Source of the DNA: Antedon mediterranea
Taxonomy: Eukaryota > Echinodermata > Crinoidea > Comatulida > Antedonidae
Length of the DNA stretch: 64,000 nt
Direction: 5' to 3'
Assembly (NCBI RefSeq): GCF_964355755.1
Contig: NC_092672.1
Coordinates: 13,016,501-13,080,500 of the forward strand
The position numbers and the translations under genes are program-made. Shown piece after piece: positions 25,706 through 37,800 of the stretch. The number at the start of each line of letters is the position of its first letter. The first letter of the stretch is position 1. Below the pieces are notes generated by a model that had not been told where the DNA came from, searched no databases, and was given only the letters and a program-made list of their open reading frames with translations.

Positions 25706-26572
25706 AAGCTTGGTTCCCACTGGGACGCCAACGCAAAGACGTAGACGCAAAGTAAAGTGTGGTTCCCATTAGCGACGCAACACAAGGACGTAACGCAACG
25801 CATGTGAATTGACCAATAACAAGCGATGGCTTATTCGCTTGTGATTGTTAACTGTCTATAACTTCGCTTGTCATTGGTTAAAACGCTTGCGTTGCGTTTA
25901 CGTCCTTGCGTTACGTTCTAGTGGGAACCAAGCTTTAGTGAGTTGATTATAATCACAAGCGATAAATTATCCGAACTGTCGCTTGTCATTGGTCAAAACG
26001 CTTGCGTTGCGTTTACCTCCTTGCGTTGCGTTAGTGTAGTGTAAAGCGTGGTTCCCACTAGCGACGCAACACAAGGACGTAACACAACGCAAGTGAATTG
26101 ACCAATCACAAGCGATGGCTTATTCGCTTGTGATTGCTAAAGCGTGGTTCCCACTAGCGACGCAACGCAAGGACGTAACGCAACGCAAGTGAATTGACCA
26201 ATTACAAGCGATGGCTTATTCGCTTGTGATTGCTAACTGTCTATAACTTCGCTTGTCATTGGTTAAAACGCTTTCGTTGCGTTTACGTCCTTGCGTTACG
26301 TTCTAGTGGGAACCAAGCTTTACTGTCTATAACTTCGCTTGACATTGGTTAAAACGCTTGCGTTGCGTTTACGTTCTTGCGTTACGTTCTAGTGGGAACC
26401 AAGCTTTAGAGACGCAACACAAGCGGTCGGCCAATGATAAAGCTTCGTTCCCACTAGAACGTAACTCAAGGACGTAAACGCAACGAAAGCGTTTTAACCA
26501 ATGACAACATCCATCTTGTTATTGGTGTGAACCTTGCTTTATGTTGCGTTACGTGGGAACCAAACTTTACTT
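25706..26572. mobile_element. cluster of nested GGTTCCCAC palindromic MITEs
   Basis: At least four overlapping or adjacent copies of a short inverted-repeat element. Left ends GGTTCCCAC(T)AGCGACG occur at about 25712, 25763, 26052 and 26146, with CGTTCCCACTAGAACG near 26446. Right ends AGTGGGAACCAAGCTTT or close variants occur near 25922, 26307, 26390 and 26553. The interior repeats AACGCAACGCAAG, ATTGACCAATCACAAGCG and the reverse. Single copies lie at 28761-28908 and 44424-44562. Confidence 0.75.
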
Positions 26573-26993
26573 GTACAGTAATTTTACAGTTCTCTATGTC
26601 TGTATAGATATTAAGTTAAGTGAATGAATGCATTATTAATATTATTGTGGTAGAAGAGTTATTTATTACGGGCTATTTATAAGGATCCTTGTTTTCATAC
26701 TTGGTTTACTCATGGATTAAATCCAGGGTTTACTGTATAGTGTCGTAAATACAGAATATGTTTACAAAAGGAGGCTTTAAAAAAAAAAAAAATCAATCTT
26801 GGAATATTTGCAGTTTAGAAAATCTATGTGCGATTCCATGATTACCAAACTATTTGTCTTCATTCTATCAACATTCTTTTGAAGATAATAAGTAGACCAA
26901 TAAAATGGTTCTTTAATTTTCAATAGAGATGGAATTAACTAATATTTCTTAATGTTTCAATTATATACATAATGATGTAGTAATAATAATAAT

Positions 26994-27122
26994 AGAGAGC
27001 TTTCGCTATCTCGGATCGGGAACGAGAACCAGCATTAATTGCCGGTTCTCGATCTCGTACTCGTTCAAAAACCCCTTACTTTCTCGGCGGCTCGTTCCCG
27101 ATCGAGATAGCGGAAGCTCTCT
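26994..27122. mobile_element. 129-bp palindromic MITE
   Basis: Long, nearly perfect inverted ends: AGAGAGCTTTCGCTATCTCG with GATCGGGAACGAG on the left, and the reverse complement (CTCGTTCCCGATCGAGATAG, CGGAAGCTCTCT) on the right. The centre also pairs (GAGAACC and GGTTCTC). Flanks carry AATAAT on both sides, compatible with a target duplication. Only one copy is in the window. Confidence 0.7.
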
Positions 27123-27395
27123 AATAATTGTATCACGTTTCGTACGTCAATTTTGTAGAACTGAATTGTTTATTGTTTATAACGCATTATACCTTAGTAG
27201 ATTTTGTATGTCTCAGACCACATTTACAAGATCACTTTAAATTGTGAGCTAGAGTAGTACAGTAATAATAAAGTGAATAAAGATGTTTCTGCTACCTTAA
27301 CTTCCTTTCCAAATTCGGGCTAATGTCAATCATGTAATAACGTCACGCTGAAATCACATTTTGATCAAAAACTGTATTTTTTTTTCAAATAACCC

Positions 27396-27759
27396 TTTAA
27401 AGATGTATTGTCCCTTTGACTAATTAAAAAAAAAATAATTGAAAAAAAGTGGGTCATTTTGAAGTATCATAATATTTATTAACTTTCACCAAAAATTAGT
27501 CGAAAAAAAAAAAAATAACTGAAATAATGCAACACGCTTGTTTGGCTACTCTGTATGCATAATCATAAAACTTCCTCGCGAAAACACCTTCTCAACCGTG
27601 ACGAGTTATAAACAATCCTAATTAGATAGCGACGATTTTCGAGACGAAATGCAATCAAATTAATTTACCTGTTAATATTGTAAACTTAAAGTGAATTAAA
27701 TTAAATTTAGAATATTTTGACCTTCATTTGTTGTGTTTCAAGGGACAATACATCTTTAA
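27396..27759. mobile_element. 364-bp inverted-repeat element, family 2 (copy 1)
   Basis: Ends TTTAAAGATGTATTGTCCCT and AGGGACAATACATCTTTAA are inverted repeats. The interior includes AAGTGGGTCATTTTGAAGTA, CACGCTTGTTTGGCTACTCT and CAACCGTGACGAGTT. A second copy at 40061-40543 shares the interior and the right end. Non-coding. Confidence 0.7.
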
Positions 27760-28315
27760 CCTATATTGAACAATTGTGTTTTAAATTAGTAAAAAGATTC
27801 ACAAGATTCTATATCTTTACGGTATATAATTCACAACTCCTTTTTTATTACAGTAAAAGTGGGTAATTTAGACCTGCATGTATTGTGTAGTAGAATGAGA
27901 GTAGGGATGGAAATGAGTTGGCATGTGTTCGTAAGCACGTATGGAATTTCAGAAAGCTCAGCAGACACAAGATGGCAATGAAAATTGCAGCTATTCGCTA
28001 TCTTGTAGTGGAAAGCGTAGCGCAATATTTTTTTTCCCGTTGGATTCATACGGAAAACTTCACCTAGTGGACAACAGCCATAACATTTAAAGTCTACATT
28101 GTCCAGGAAGATAACCTTTTAAAATTCTTGACAGAGCTTTCTCAGTTGGAATTGGTGTTCTATTCCCTTTAGATTCCGTAGTTGAATTCAAGTTAGCAGT
28201 AGCAAACAAGTCATCTATGCTGTCTAGTTAAAAAGCATGATGTATACAACACACTATCCTGAACGTAGTTCTACTGATCTGCATTATTGTAACCAGATTT
28301 GGTTCAAATTAATAT

Positions 28316-31288
28316 TTAGCTTTTTGCAATATCTTTTAAATTTTGCAAAAACTGAATATATTGGGAGTGTTCCACTGATGTTGCCAAATCGCACAGCTTG
28401 TCAGTAAATGCATCATCAATTCCTCTTTCTTCTAACATGTTCATTAACAAATCATACAAATCCTGAAAGAAATTGTTTTTCAGTTTAAATTGTTATTATT
28501 CTTAAGTAAGTAAGGGTATATGATAACAAAACACTGTTTACACACACCAGGGCACACAACATTTAAAACACCAGTATTTGAAAACTCTGGAGTGTTGCTA
28601 ATGTGTAATATTTAAAAGTCTATCTTATTCTTAGAAGAAGTGGGAAAGAACTAATTTTTACTTGCAAGAAATTATCCTTAAGAAATTGCTCCTTAACAGT
28701 ATTATAGAGATTTAAACCATAAGTGAAATAAGTACGGTAAAAAGGTATGTGCAGCATTTAAGCTTGGTTCCCCCTTGGACACAACCGCAACAAGTGCAAC
28801 ATGATTTGACCAATGACAAGCAACAGTTTGGATGATACATCACTTGGTGATTGGTCAACTTGCCTGGCGCATAACATAATTGTATGGCGTCCTAGTGGGA
28901 ACGAGCAGTTTGCATTGTAATATAAAGTATTCATCACTTTCTAAACTACAAGCTTTTAAAAAATGTTAATTTTACTCAATTAATACTTACTCCATCCATG
29001 ACTTCACTTCCTACAGTGTACACCTTATCAGTAGCAGTATCCTTGTAAATTGACACTTCATCAATTATAAAGGTATCTTCTTCCTGTTGATCCTCTGCCT
29101 CACCTTCATTTAATTCAGTAGAAAAACTACACTTCAGTGATAAAGTTTGCTGACTCTCTTTAGTTATCTCAACATTGAAATCTGGATATGAACGCATCTG
29201 AAAATATAATTAAAAGATATATTATATTTACATAGATCAGTCCTCGTTTTTAAGGAACATGAGTGCAATAGCGCTCCTAAAAAACCTTCAAGAAGAGTCT
29301 CTCAATATATTTATTCAAACATTTTTGCACATAAAAACATACACGGCAGCACAAGGCTCAACTGCGTATGACAAAAAAAAAATGCATATAAAAATACTCA
29401 ACACAAAAGCACAAATATATAAGAAAAAAAAATCATAACAATCATGAAAGAACCAAAGACCAGAAGAGCCAAGCAGTTAAATTATTGATGAGCTGAGTCA
29501 AAAAAAGGACCAAGATTTTACGATACCTCTCAATTTTACGTTGATGTCTAAGGGACATGCAAGTACTATAAGAGTAACCGATTCCCTGATTACACCACCA
29601 GTAAAAATGCAGAGTTGATCCGGAATTGTATAACCAGAGTCGTACCAGGGACGCAAAAATGCAGAAATGTAGGCCGGTGTAAACGATGTAAAAGTCATGC
29701 TTTAATCTCACAACAAGGCACCAAAATAGCATTTATTCTTACATAAGAATTTCAACTTGGATAAAGAAATCATGCTCTAAGTAGGGAAGAATTAATGAAA
29801 TGCGAGTCTAAAAACAACTCTCATGCACCATGGTTAAGAAAATTAAAACTAGGGCGCAGGGGTAAGTTGAATCTTTTCTTTTAAATAAACCTAGACAAGG
29901 CTCAAAATAATTTCTATAACTTTTAGTATCGATGTTCCACCATATGCTACAAGCCGGGTGGCTTGAGAATAAAACAAATTGAATTGAATTTCCATAAACT
30001 TTCCAAAACTTCTAGAATCAACAGTGACCATGAAAAACTTGCTTGACAACCGATAATTGAATTTGTGCTCGATGTGAAAGCACACTCAATGTTTGCGATA
30101 TTTTCCTCAGAACGCTCGACTGTGATGTGAAAGTAGCTTACCAATGATTCTGCATCTTCATTCTCTCCTTCTGCTGAGTCTTCATCTGCTTCAACTGAAT
30201 GGTTTACATTGAATGAAACAACTATTCTATAATCACAAAAAAACACATTAAATTACCTACTGTTCATTGCAACTTCTTTTTATGTTTTGCCATTTGAAAT
30301 CAATTCACATCTCTCAATATGTTGGTCATCACAACATTTTTCTACCAACAAATACAGTACAAATATAGGGCCATTCATTTAAATTTGTTTTAGATGCTCA
30401 TGTACTACAAATGGAGAGGCATTATTATATACCAATAGATAAAAGTTTTGGTCCTTTCTCCTTCATCTTTTTTTTGTGTAATGTATTACTATTATACCAT
30501 ATGGACAATTGTCTGAAATAAAAGTTGAATTGAATTGAATATTCACCAAAACATTAGTCAACAAGTAGGCCTATGTGTATTTACTATTTTAATTAATTTT
30601 ATGCTGAATATTAAAATAATAAAGTACTGATTAATTATTGTGAAAATGACACTTACTTTTCTCCATTATCATTTTTTGATAAACTAACAGTAGATCCAGT
30701 GACAGATTTAGTGAAATCATCTACCTCTTGAGCCTCCCCTTTTGTTTGATTTTTCTTTTCAAGTTTTATTTCATCTTCAAGAAATTGAGCAAGTTCTTTG
30801 TCGCCTAAAAATTAAGAAAATAGGCATATAGAAATAGGCCTAGCTACTACTAGGCCAATGGCATGGAGTAATGCTGCTAGTACTAATACTATACTAGCCT
30901 AGTAGGCCTCGCCTAGCTAGGTATGTTATGGCTTGGGTTAATGCGCAATTTGCGCAAGGATTTTTGTGGAAGACAAAATGTGGAAAAATCAAATCAATTA
31001 TCAAGGCCTAACTAGGCTAGGTTTATTACCTTCTGTATGCATGCCGGCACAACCGCATGCACATAATTTTGAGTGTCCAGAAATTCCACCGATTTCAGGA
31101 GGCACACTCACACCTCCATTCATCGTCGGGTTAATCGCATACCATAACGATCGTGTAAAAGCTCTTGAAGATGTATTGACGTTGTTAAAACTTTTGTAAA
31201 CCAGTCTGTTTGAAGCCGATATGCATAACGAAGTCTTCCCTATGTTTGTTAACAGACGATATGCAACTTTTGAAACATTAAATGCCAT
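28316..31288 (-). CDS. C1QBP: complement component 1 Q-binding protein (mitochondrial p32, MAM33 family), 281 aa
   Basis: Acidic doughnut-shaped trimer of the mitochondrial matrix, needed for mitochondrial translation and respiration; also binds C1q in vertebrates. Five exons (minus): 31288-31030, 30804-30657, 30226-30142, 29197-28991, 28462-28316 (TAA). The N terminus MAFNVSKVAYRLLTNIGK is a basic, amphipathic presequence. The family core begins at CGCAGMHTEGDKELAQFLED (human LHTDGDKAFVDFL) and passes through GEKIVVSFNVNHSV, a very acidic loop (EADEDSAEGENEDAE), FNVEITKESQQTLSLKC and the C-terminal helix LYDLLMNMLEERGIDDAF to YIQFLQNLKDIAKS. Length equals that of human C1QBP (282). A GTG-initiated extension of 7 codons upstream of the ATG was rejected. 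It is divergent from TMEM120. The large intron 3 (29198-30141) holds (TTGAA)-tailed repeat remnants. Confidence 0.95.
28761..28908. mobile_element. single GGTTCCC-type MITE in C1QBP intron 4
   Basis: Ends AGCTTGGTTCCCCCTTGGAC and GGCGTCCTAGTGGGAACGAG, with the family interior TTGACCAATGACAAGC and GTGATTGGTCAACTTG. It is a diverged member of the cluster at 25706-26572 and lies between exons 5 and 4 of C1QBP. Confidence 0.65.
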
Positions 31289-31802
31289 GTTTTTTAGCTC
31301 AAAATTCACGTGCGCTCAACAAGCATGTAGTACACAGAGAGAGAGCAAGATGTGGTGTTTGTGGCTAAAGAGGGCGCTTTAATCTGCTATGGCATTCCAA
31401 AAGCGCCAAATAAAGTCTGATTACTTTAAAATGATTTATTCATTTATTTTTGAGAATGAAATTAAAATATGGTATTGAATGTACTGCTAATGAACTGATT
31501 TTGCATGTTTTTTATGCAATGTGGACAACTTTTTATAACTAGGTATGTCTGTATTTTACTCGCGACGGTTCCCTTCCATATACGCAACAACGCCATCATC
31601 AAAATCATCGCTGTTTAGGTAGTTATCGGAAGGCTTATTATCGGCGGGGTCGATTCTAATCGAACGATTTCTAGGCCTATCATTTATCGATCTGACCAAG
31701 GCAATCTAAATTCGAACCCGACTCTCTCAGCTCTCTCTGCGTTGATTTTGTCGTCCTCCCCACCACCAGCAGCCGGCCAAGACCAGAAAGAGAATACCGA
31801 CA
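31289..31802. promoter_or_regulatory. probable bidirectional promoter between C1QBP and TMEM120
   Basis: 514 bases separate the two divergent start codons. There is no clear TATA box placed for both genes. The half near TMEM120 is richer in C and G (ACTCGCGACGG, CGGCGGGGTCGATTC) and contains CT-rich ACTCTCTCAGCTCTCTC. Shared regulation of the two housekeeping genes is an inference from spacing. Confidence 0.5.
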
Positions 31803-34800
31803 ATGGAGAACGGTGGTGTTCAAAGATTGGAAGAAGAATTTTCTAACCTGGAGAAAGAATGTGATTCCTTAAAAGTGAGACCAATATTAATAATCATTCA
31901 ATCCACCGCAAACAACCATTTCCTCCCAACCAATACTCCAGCCAGGCCCTAGCTAGCTAGGCCTAGGCCTAGCTAGCCTAGGCCTATACTAAATAGGCTA
32001 GGCCTAGCCAGGCTACCTAAGCCTAGCCCTACTACCAAAGACATCAAATTTCAATAAATTAGAATTAGGGACCTTCTTTTTTCATTTTCTAGGCCTAGCC
32101 TACCTAGCTAGGCCTAGGCTAGGCCTAAGTAAGCACATAGGCCTAGGCCTAGTAATCCTCGATTCAGGAGAGCTAACCGTGCTTTATTGGCATTGATTGG
32201 TAGGTACTTGCCTTTCTTGGTCCAATTGGTGCATTGAATTGATCCCTTTTTTGCAGCAAAAATGAAGCTAACAAGCACGAATGTGCAATACTCTGGGTAC
32301 AGCGAAAGAAGCTGTAATCACGTCATAAGACCGGATGTAACGTCACATACACATCAATAACCGCGCTACCAAATAAGGCTATACGGTACCATCTTCGAGA
32401 CGTGATATGGCTGCATCCGGTTTGAAATTAACTAGCTTAATTAGCTTTGAGGACGTCCCTGTAGTATATTCATGCTAAATCCGAGCTCAATACTACAACG
32501 AATAAGGGAGGAGTAGTACTTTATAAATCGCACTTTTTGCTCAATAGTGTCCGGATGGAAGAAGAAGAGGAAAAGATGAGCGAGTCCTAGACTCAGGTAC
32601 CCCGAGTAATAAAACGAGATATACTCTATATCATATTACGTATATAGTATATTTCACCAGTAAAGTTAAAGAAAAATAGGTTTCGCCAGGGTTCGAACCA
32701 GGACCTTCTGCGTGTTAAGCAGACTTGACAACCACCACTACACTACGAAACCTCTTACACTAAAAATGTGGGTTACACAAAGTTTGTTAATCCATTTAAA
32801 TTACAAATAAATTACAAATAAATATGGTAATAAGCACAAAGCAAAATAAACATGTGTAAAAGTGATAATTACCGATTACACAAAATAAGTATTTTTAAAA
32901 ATAATAAAAATAAGATACTGTGTATAATTATCATATTGCGTATACAGTACTTTTCACCATAAAGTTGCCCGGGCTCGAACCAGGTACCTTCTACGTGTTA
33001 AGCAAACGTGATAACCACTACGCCAAGAAGCTGCATATAACTACATAACGCTGTGGTGTGTGTCACACATTGTGGCTTCTTAATTTAACAAATTAATTAC
33101 GGTAACAAAAAAGCACGAATGTGCGATATTCGGGGTACAGCAAATGAAGCTGTAATGACGTCATAAGACGGGATGTGACGTCACATACACATCAATAACC
33201 TACCAAATACGGCTATATGGTACCATCTTCGAGACGTCATATGGTTGAATCCGGGAGTTTGAAATTTAAAAATCTATAGATTTGAGGACATGTCCCTGTA
33301 GTAACTAGATATTCATGCCAAAATCCAGCTCAATACTAAAACTAATAAGGGAGGAGTAGTACTTTAAAAATCGCACTTTTTACTCAATAGTGTCTACAGT
33401 AGATGGAGGAGGACGGGGAAAATGAATAAGTCCTAGACTCTGGTACCCCGAGTAAAAAGTGGGATTGGGTCTCATTGCCAAAATGTACAAAAACAAATAG
33501 GCCTAGGCCTAGACTAGGCCTATAGAAATAATTATAATTGTGTACTAGGCCTAGGCCTATAATACTTTATTATATTTTACTGCAACAGTGCAATTTACCT
33601 TTTTTTTTTTTTATCCTTTTTTATGAGTTTGAATAGGTTTCTATTTCTTTTGTGTCAAAATAAACCTGCATTCGAAAAGAAAATGAATATTTTGTTAACC
33701 AGCATTCAATATACCCAATTCCAGGACGAACACAAAGTGTACATTCAGAAGTTGGAGGAATTGAAGTCTTTGCAGGGGAAATGTATATCAAAGATTAACC
33801 ATCAACAAAAAAGATACAAAATCCTTCTATCAAATCTTAACAGGTGATTATTATATTACATACTTATTTATTAATCAGCAAGTAATGTTTTAAAGTCACC
33901 TAGAGTTTTTGTGTGGTTATTCAAGCCTAAGGGGTCTGTTTCTGCTGCATAGCGCCAAATAAATGCTTTATTTAAAAATATAATTTTTATATCGACTGCA
34001 TTTCTGCTCAATTTTTGCTCCTAAATAACTGTTTAAATCAGTGGTGGTCAGTACCCAAAATGCAATGGGCACTGGGATCAATTCAAACATTACTACAGTG
34101 TAGTTGACACAAGGTCAGCAGCTGTCAATCAAATAACCGTTATTTTGCGTTGAAGCTAAAAGTTACACAGCAATAACCAGTAAAATGGCGTTCTTACACC
34201 GAATCTATTGGGTGTTTTTAACCATTATTTTCAGGCTGCCATTTATCCGGTCATTGAATATTTTTCTTGTTTCTGCTGCCAAGAAATTGGGGTTAATTTA
34301 TTCACATGGTTTTTAACCGGTTATTTTTATGCAGGGCAGGAACAGGACCTAACTCTCTTTCTGGTCTGTTTATGGTTTGAACAAATAGTTTAATACAAAT
34401 AGTACTGTATGTGATACTTGAATTGATTGAATTGAAATTTATATTTATACTGGGTAACCTCTTCAGTCAAGGACTGGTCTCCCAGAGGGCCCAGTTGGTG
34501 ATCAGTGGCTGTGATGTACTAATACACCGGGGTAACCCCCTACTCGTCTCGAAAGATGTAATAGGTTCTTTAAAGTGCACACGAGCTAGATGTGTCCACT
34601 GGACCTACGGTTTATAGTCCTTATCCGAGAAGACTCGTTCTACCACCAGTTTATCCGAGAAGAAAAATAAAATGTAATGTCATAAGTAAACTACTATAAC
34701 ATTTTTCTTAATTGCATCCTTCATAGGAGTGAAACTGAAAATGTAAAAGTTAATGAACTTAAAAAAAAAATAACCAAGAACCAATTTGACTGTCGAGAAA

Positions 34801-37800
34801 TGAATGAAAGTTTACCAAAAGAAAATAGGTAAGTTTACAACATATCGTAAGTAAGATTTGTTCTAATCTCTATTTTTAGTGTGCATAAGTATTTTATACA
34901 ATCCAACAAAATTAGCTTTCTTTATTATTTTGGGGGTTTTACCTGTCAACTATCTTGTGACTGACACCTGTGATACCATTCCTTTTTTAATCCGTAAATT
35001 CCATGTATTTTGTAAAATGAAGTAATACATTTTATTGTTCTTTATTCCGAAGTTCATCTTTTCATACTGTACACTGTTATTCATACAAAGAGAACAAAAA
35101 AACTGCCCAAAATAATCATAATTTGTTTCTTTGTCAGTCTTTTCCTGAGTGTTATATTAGGCAGAGTGAGTGTTTCACTTCTTACAAGACCAGACAGGTA
35201 AGTACAGTATTTTATTGTCAAACCCAATTACTTTCTATTTGCATCATATCACATTCATTGTCATTCACAAGCTGATAAAACAAATGTACCTGCCAACAGA
35301 AAATAAAATATTTAAATCCCATTCCTTACGTTTTTTTAGATCTAATTTAAGGTCACAAACTACATTTAATGTAAAAATAAATACTATATGGTCCTAATGC
35401 GATAAATGTTTTGTCTTTAAACGGTTAAAAATGTGAAGAGTAAGTCAATTGATTCTAATAAAAGCAACCCGTTATAAATCCCAACATGCCATGCTATCGG
35501 ATTGATTCTGGCAAAAACAGAAAGACATTTTGATGCAGCAACTAGACCACGTCAGGCTAGTCCTATAGCTAACGTAGGATGTTTATACGTTACTGTTTAC
35601 CAGCTAGGCCTACAAAGAATACCCCTACAAAAGTACATTCGACGTGAGATACTTTGGTAGTGCATTTTTTCTTTTTTTTTATCACAATTTACCATAAAAC
35701 GTACATTTAATGACCTGGTTTAATGTTTTTAAAGTAATATTAATATATGCATTAATTTTACAAAAAATCAAAAATTGTAGGGATGTACAGCATTTGGTAG
35801 AAAGTTACTAAAGGAAACAATGATTTTATAAAAAAGAAATCCAGAATGGGCTTAATGTTGAATCAGTTATTCTAAAGACTGCATTTATAGTGTGATAAAA
35901 TGAAAATAAATCCCTATTATAATCATCAAAATTAAAGTATAATTAATACATTGTTCCAATGTTTTCATTGTCCCATTATTTTCATTGCCACATTGTTTTC
36001 ATTGTTCCATTATTTTTATTGCCACATTGTTTTCATTGTTCCATTATTTTCATGTCATTGCTTTTATTCATTTCATAATCATTTCAGATTATCTTACAAA
36101 GAAGAATATGAACGATTTAAGCTGAATTTGTCATTAATAACATTAATCTTTGCAATTACTCTGTGTTTTTTAATAGAACAAAGGTAGGAATCATACTATC
36201 CATTCTTTCATCTTTTTATATGTGTGGTTTTCAAGAAAAAAAGTTTGGAAATTATTATTAAAAATTATTTGTTTTGGTGAATTGATATTATAAAAATGTC
36301 GTAGTGAAAAGGTGTCGTGGTCACAACACAATTTTTATCTTCTTACACTTACTGTATTAATTGTTTGTAAAATATCATTTCATTATCATTACTTGTTGGC
36401 TGCATGTGAATGGCTAATCATAACCAACTTAATTGTGGTGACAGTGGTGATTGGTTAATAGCAATATTTAAATCCAACGTGGTTCACGCACATTCTACAA
36501 CATTGCAAAACGATAACAAGTTGACCGATTTTAATCAATTAATACGTGATAATACTGATGGTTTTAAAATTGCTAAGAACCAATCAAATTTAATGTTTTT
36601 CTTCTTTTTCTTGAGCTTCTTTATATTATTAGAAACCAATTTCAAATAATATGCATGCTTTTGTTGACTAATTTCATTACATATTAATTTTAATTTTTCT
36701 GCTATGCCCTTTATAATTGTAAACACACATGTATTACCTTTTCATTGGTTTTAATTAATATTATCTATTCAATTGACCAATCTCCCTTTCAATATCTAAA
36801 CATGTGTCTAAATATTCATGATTTTTGGTAACATAAATAATAACAAAATAAAGTAGTGGGACTTTTCACAATATATTTATTGCTAAAAATGTCAGGACAA
36901 TATTATTAATGAAAATATGAATCATATCAAGCAAAAGGACACTAAGCCTGCTGTATCAAATAGAATGGTTTGGATGCGTATACAAATAAGTCCCCACATT
37001 TGATTTGCTATTGGCCAATTGGCTTCCACAAAATTTAATTAGGATCTATGTGACTGGTAGTACCAAAAGGGTACCATAGATAATCCTATGTTATAGCCTT
37101 GATTTTAATTAAAACCCTTCCCACAATAATAAATTTAAGAATTAAGGAGAATGTTTGAGAGGCATTCAATTTTTTAATTATTTATCTACATTTTTTGACT
37201 TATATTTATAGAACTAGAGACCTGATAACTGAAGATATTCATCATTAAACATTTCTTAATTACAAAAGAACCTCTTTAAGGGGTAACCCAACAATGTGTC
37301 CCTTTAAAAAGGGTGTCCCCTGAATAGGGGATGTCCAAAGTGTTAAAACATATATCCTTATTAGGGGTGTCTCAAAGGAGGGGTTTAACTGTACTAACCT
37401 TGCATGAAATTGATATATTTTGCATGTTGTTTGTTTTTTAACCTCCAGACTCAACTATAAGGAACAGTATGAAGTGTTCAAACTGTACCTCAGTCTTATT
37501 GTGTTTCTTACATCCATTATTCAGTGCTTTTTGTCTGGTTTCAGGTATTAGCTTAACTGCACAGCAATTAACTTATTACCATATATATTCGAATAAATGC
37601 CGCTGGGGCGGTTATTGTTCAGGAGAAATTTTAGGAGGGTGTATATATTACATGTATAATCAAATAATTACCCTTAGATAGGAAACACAACACAATTAAA
37701 TTAAGATGTGATAAAATACAATAAAAATTGCATCAAAATGCTTGGTAAATTGTAGATCATGTCACTCAATAAATTCTACTACAAATAGAAATGTTGTATA

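Noticed and set aside
29442-30085. Several minus-strand frames in C1QBP intron 3
   Set aside because: They lie in a repeat-like segment ending in TTGAATTGAATT and do not match any C1QBP exon or a protein family I know.
31289-31309. N-terminal extension of C1QBP upstream of the ATG
   Set aside because: It would need a GTG start. The ATG at 31288 gives a normal mitochondrial presequence and the family length.
36410-36649. 79-codon frame in the TMEM120 intron between exons 5a and 5b
   Set aside because: It ends in low-complexity hydrophobic sequence, has no family match, and its ends read as an imperfect inverted repeat (TTGGTTAATAGCAAT, ATTGCTAAGAACCAA).
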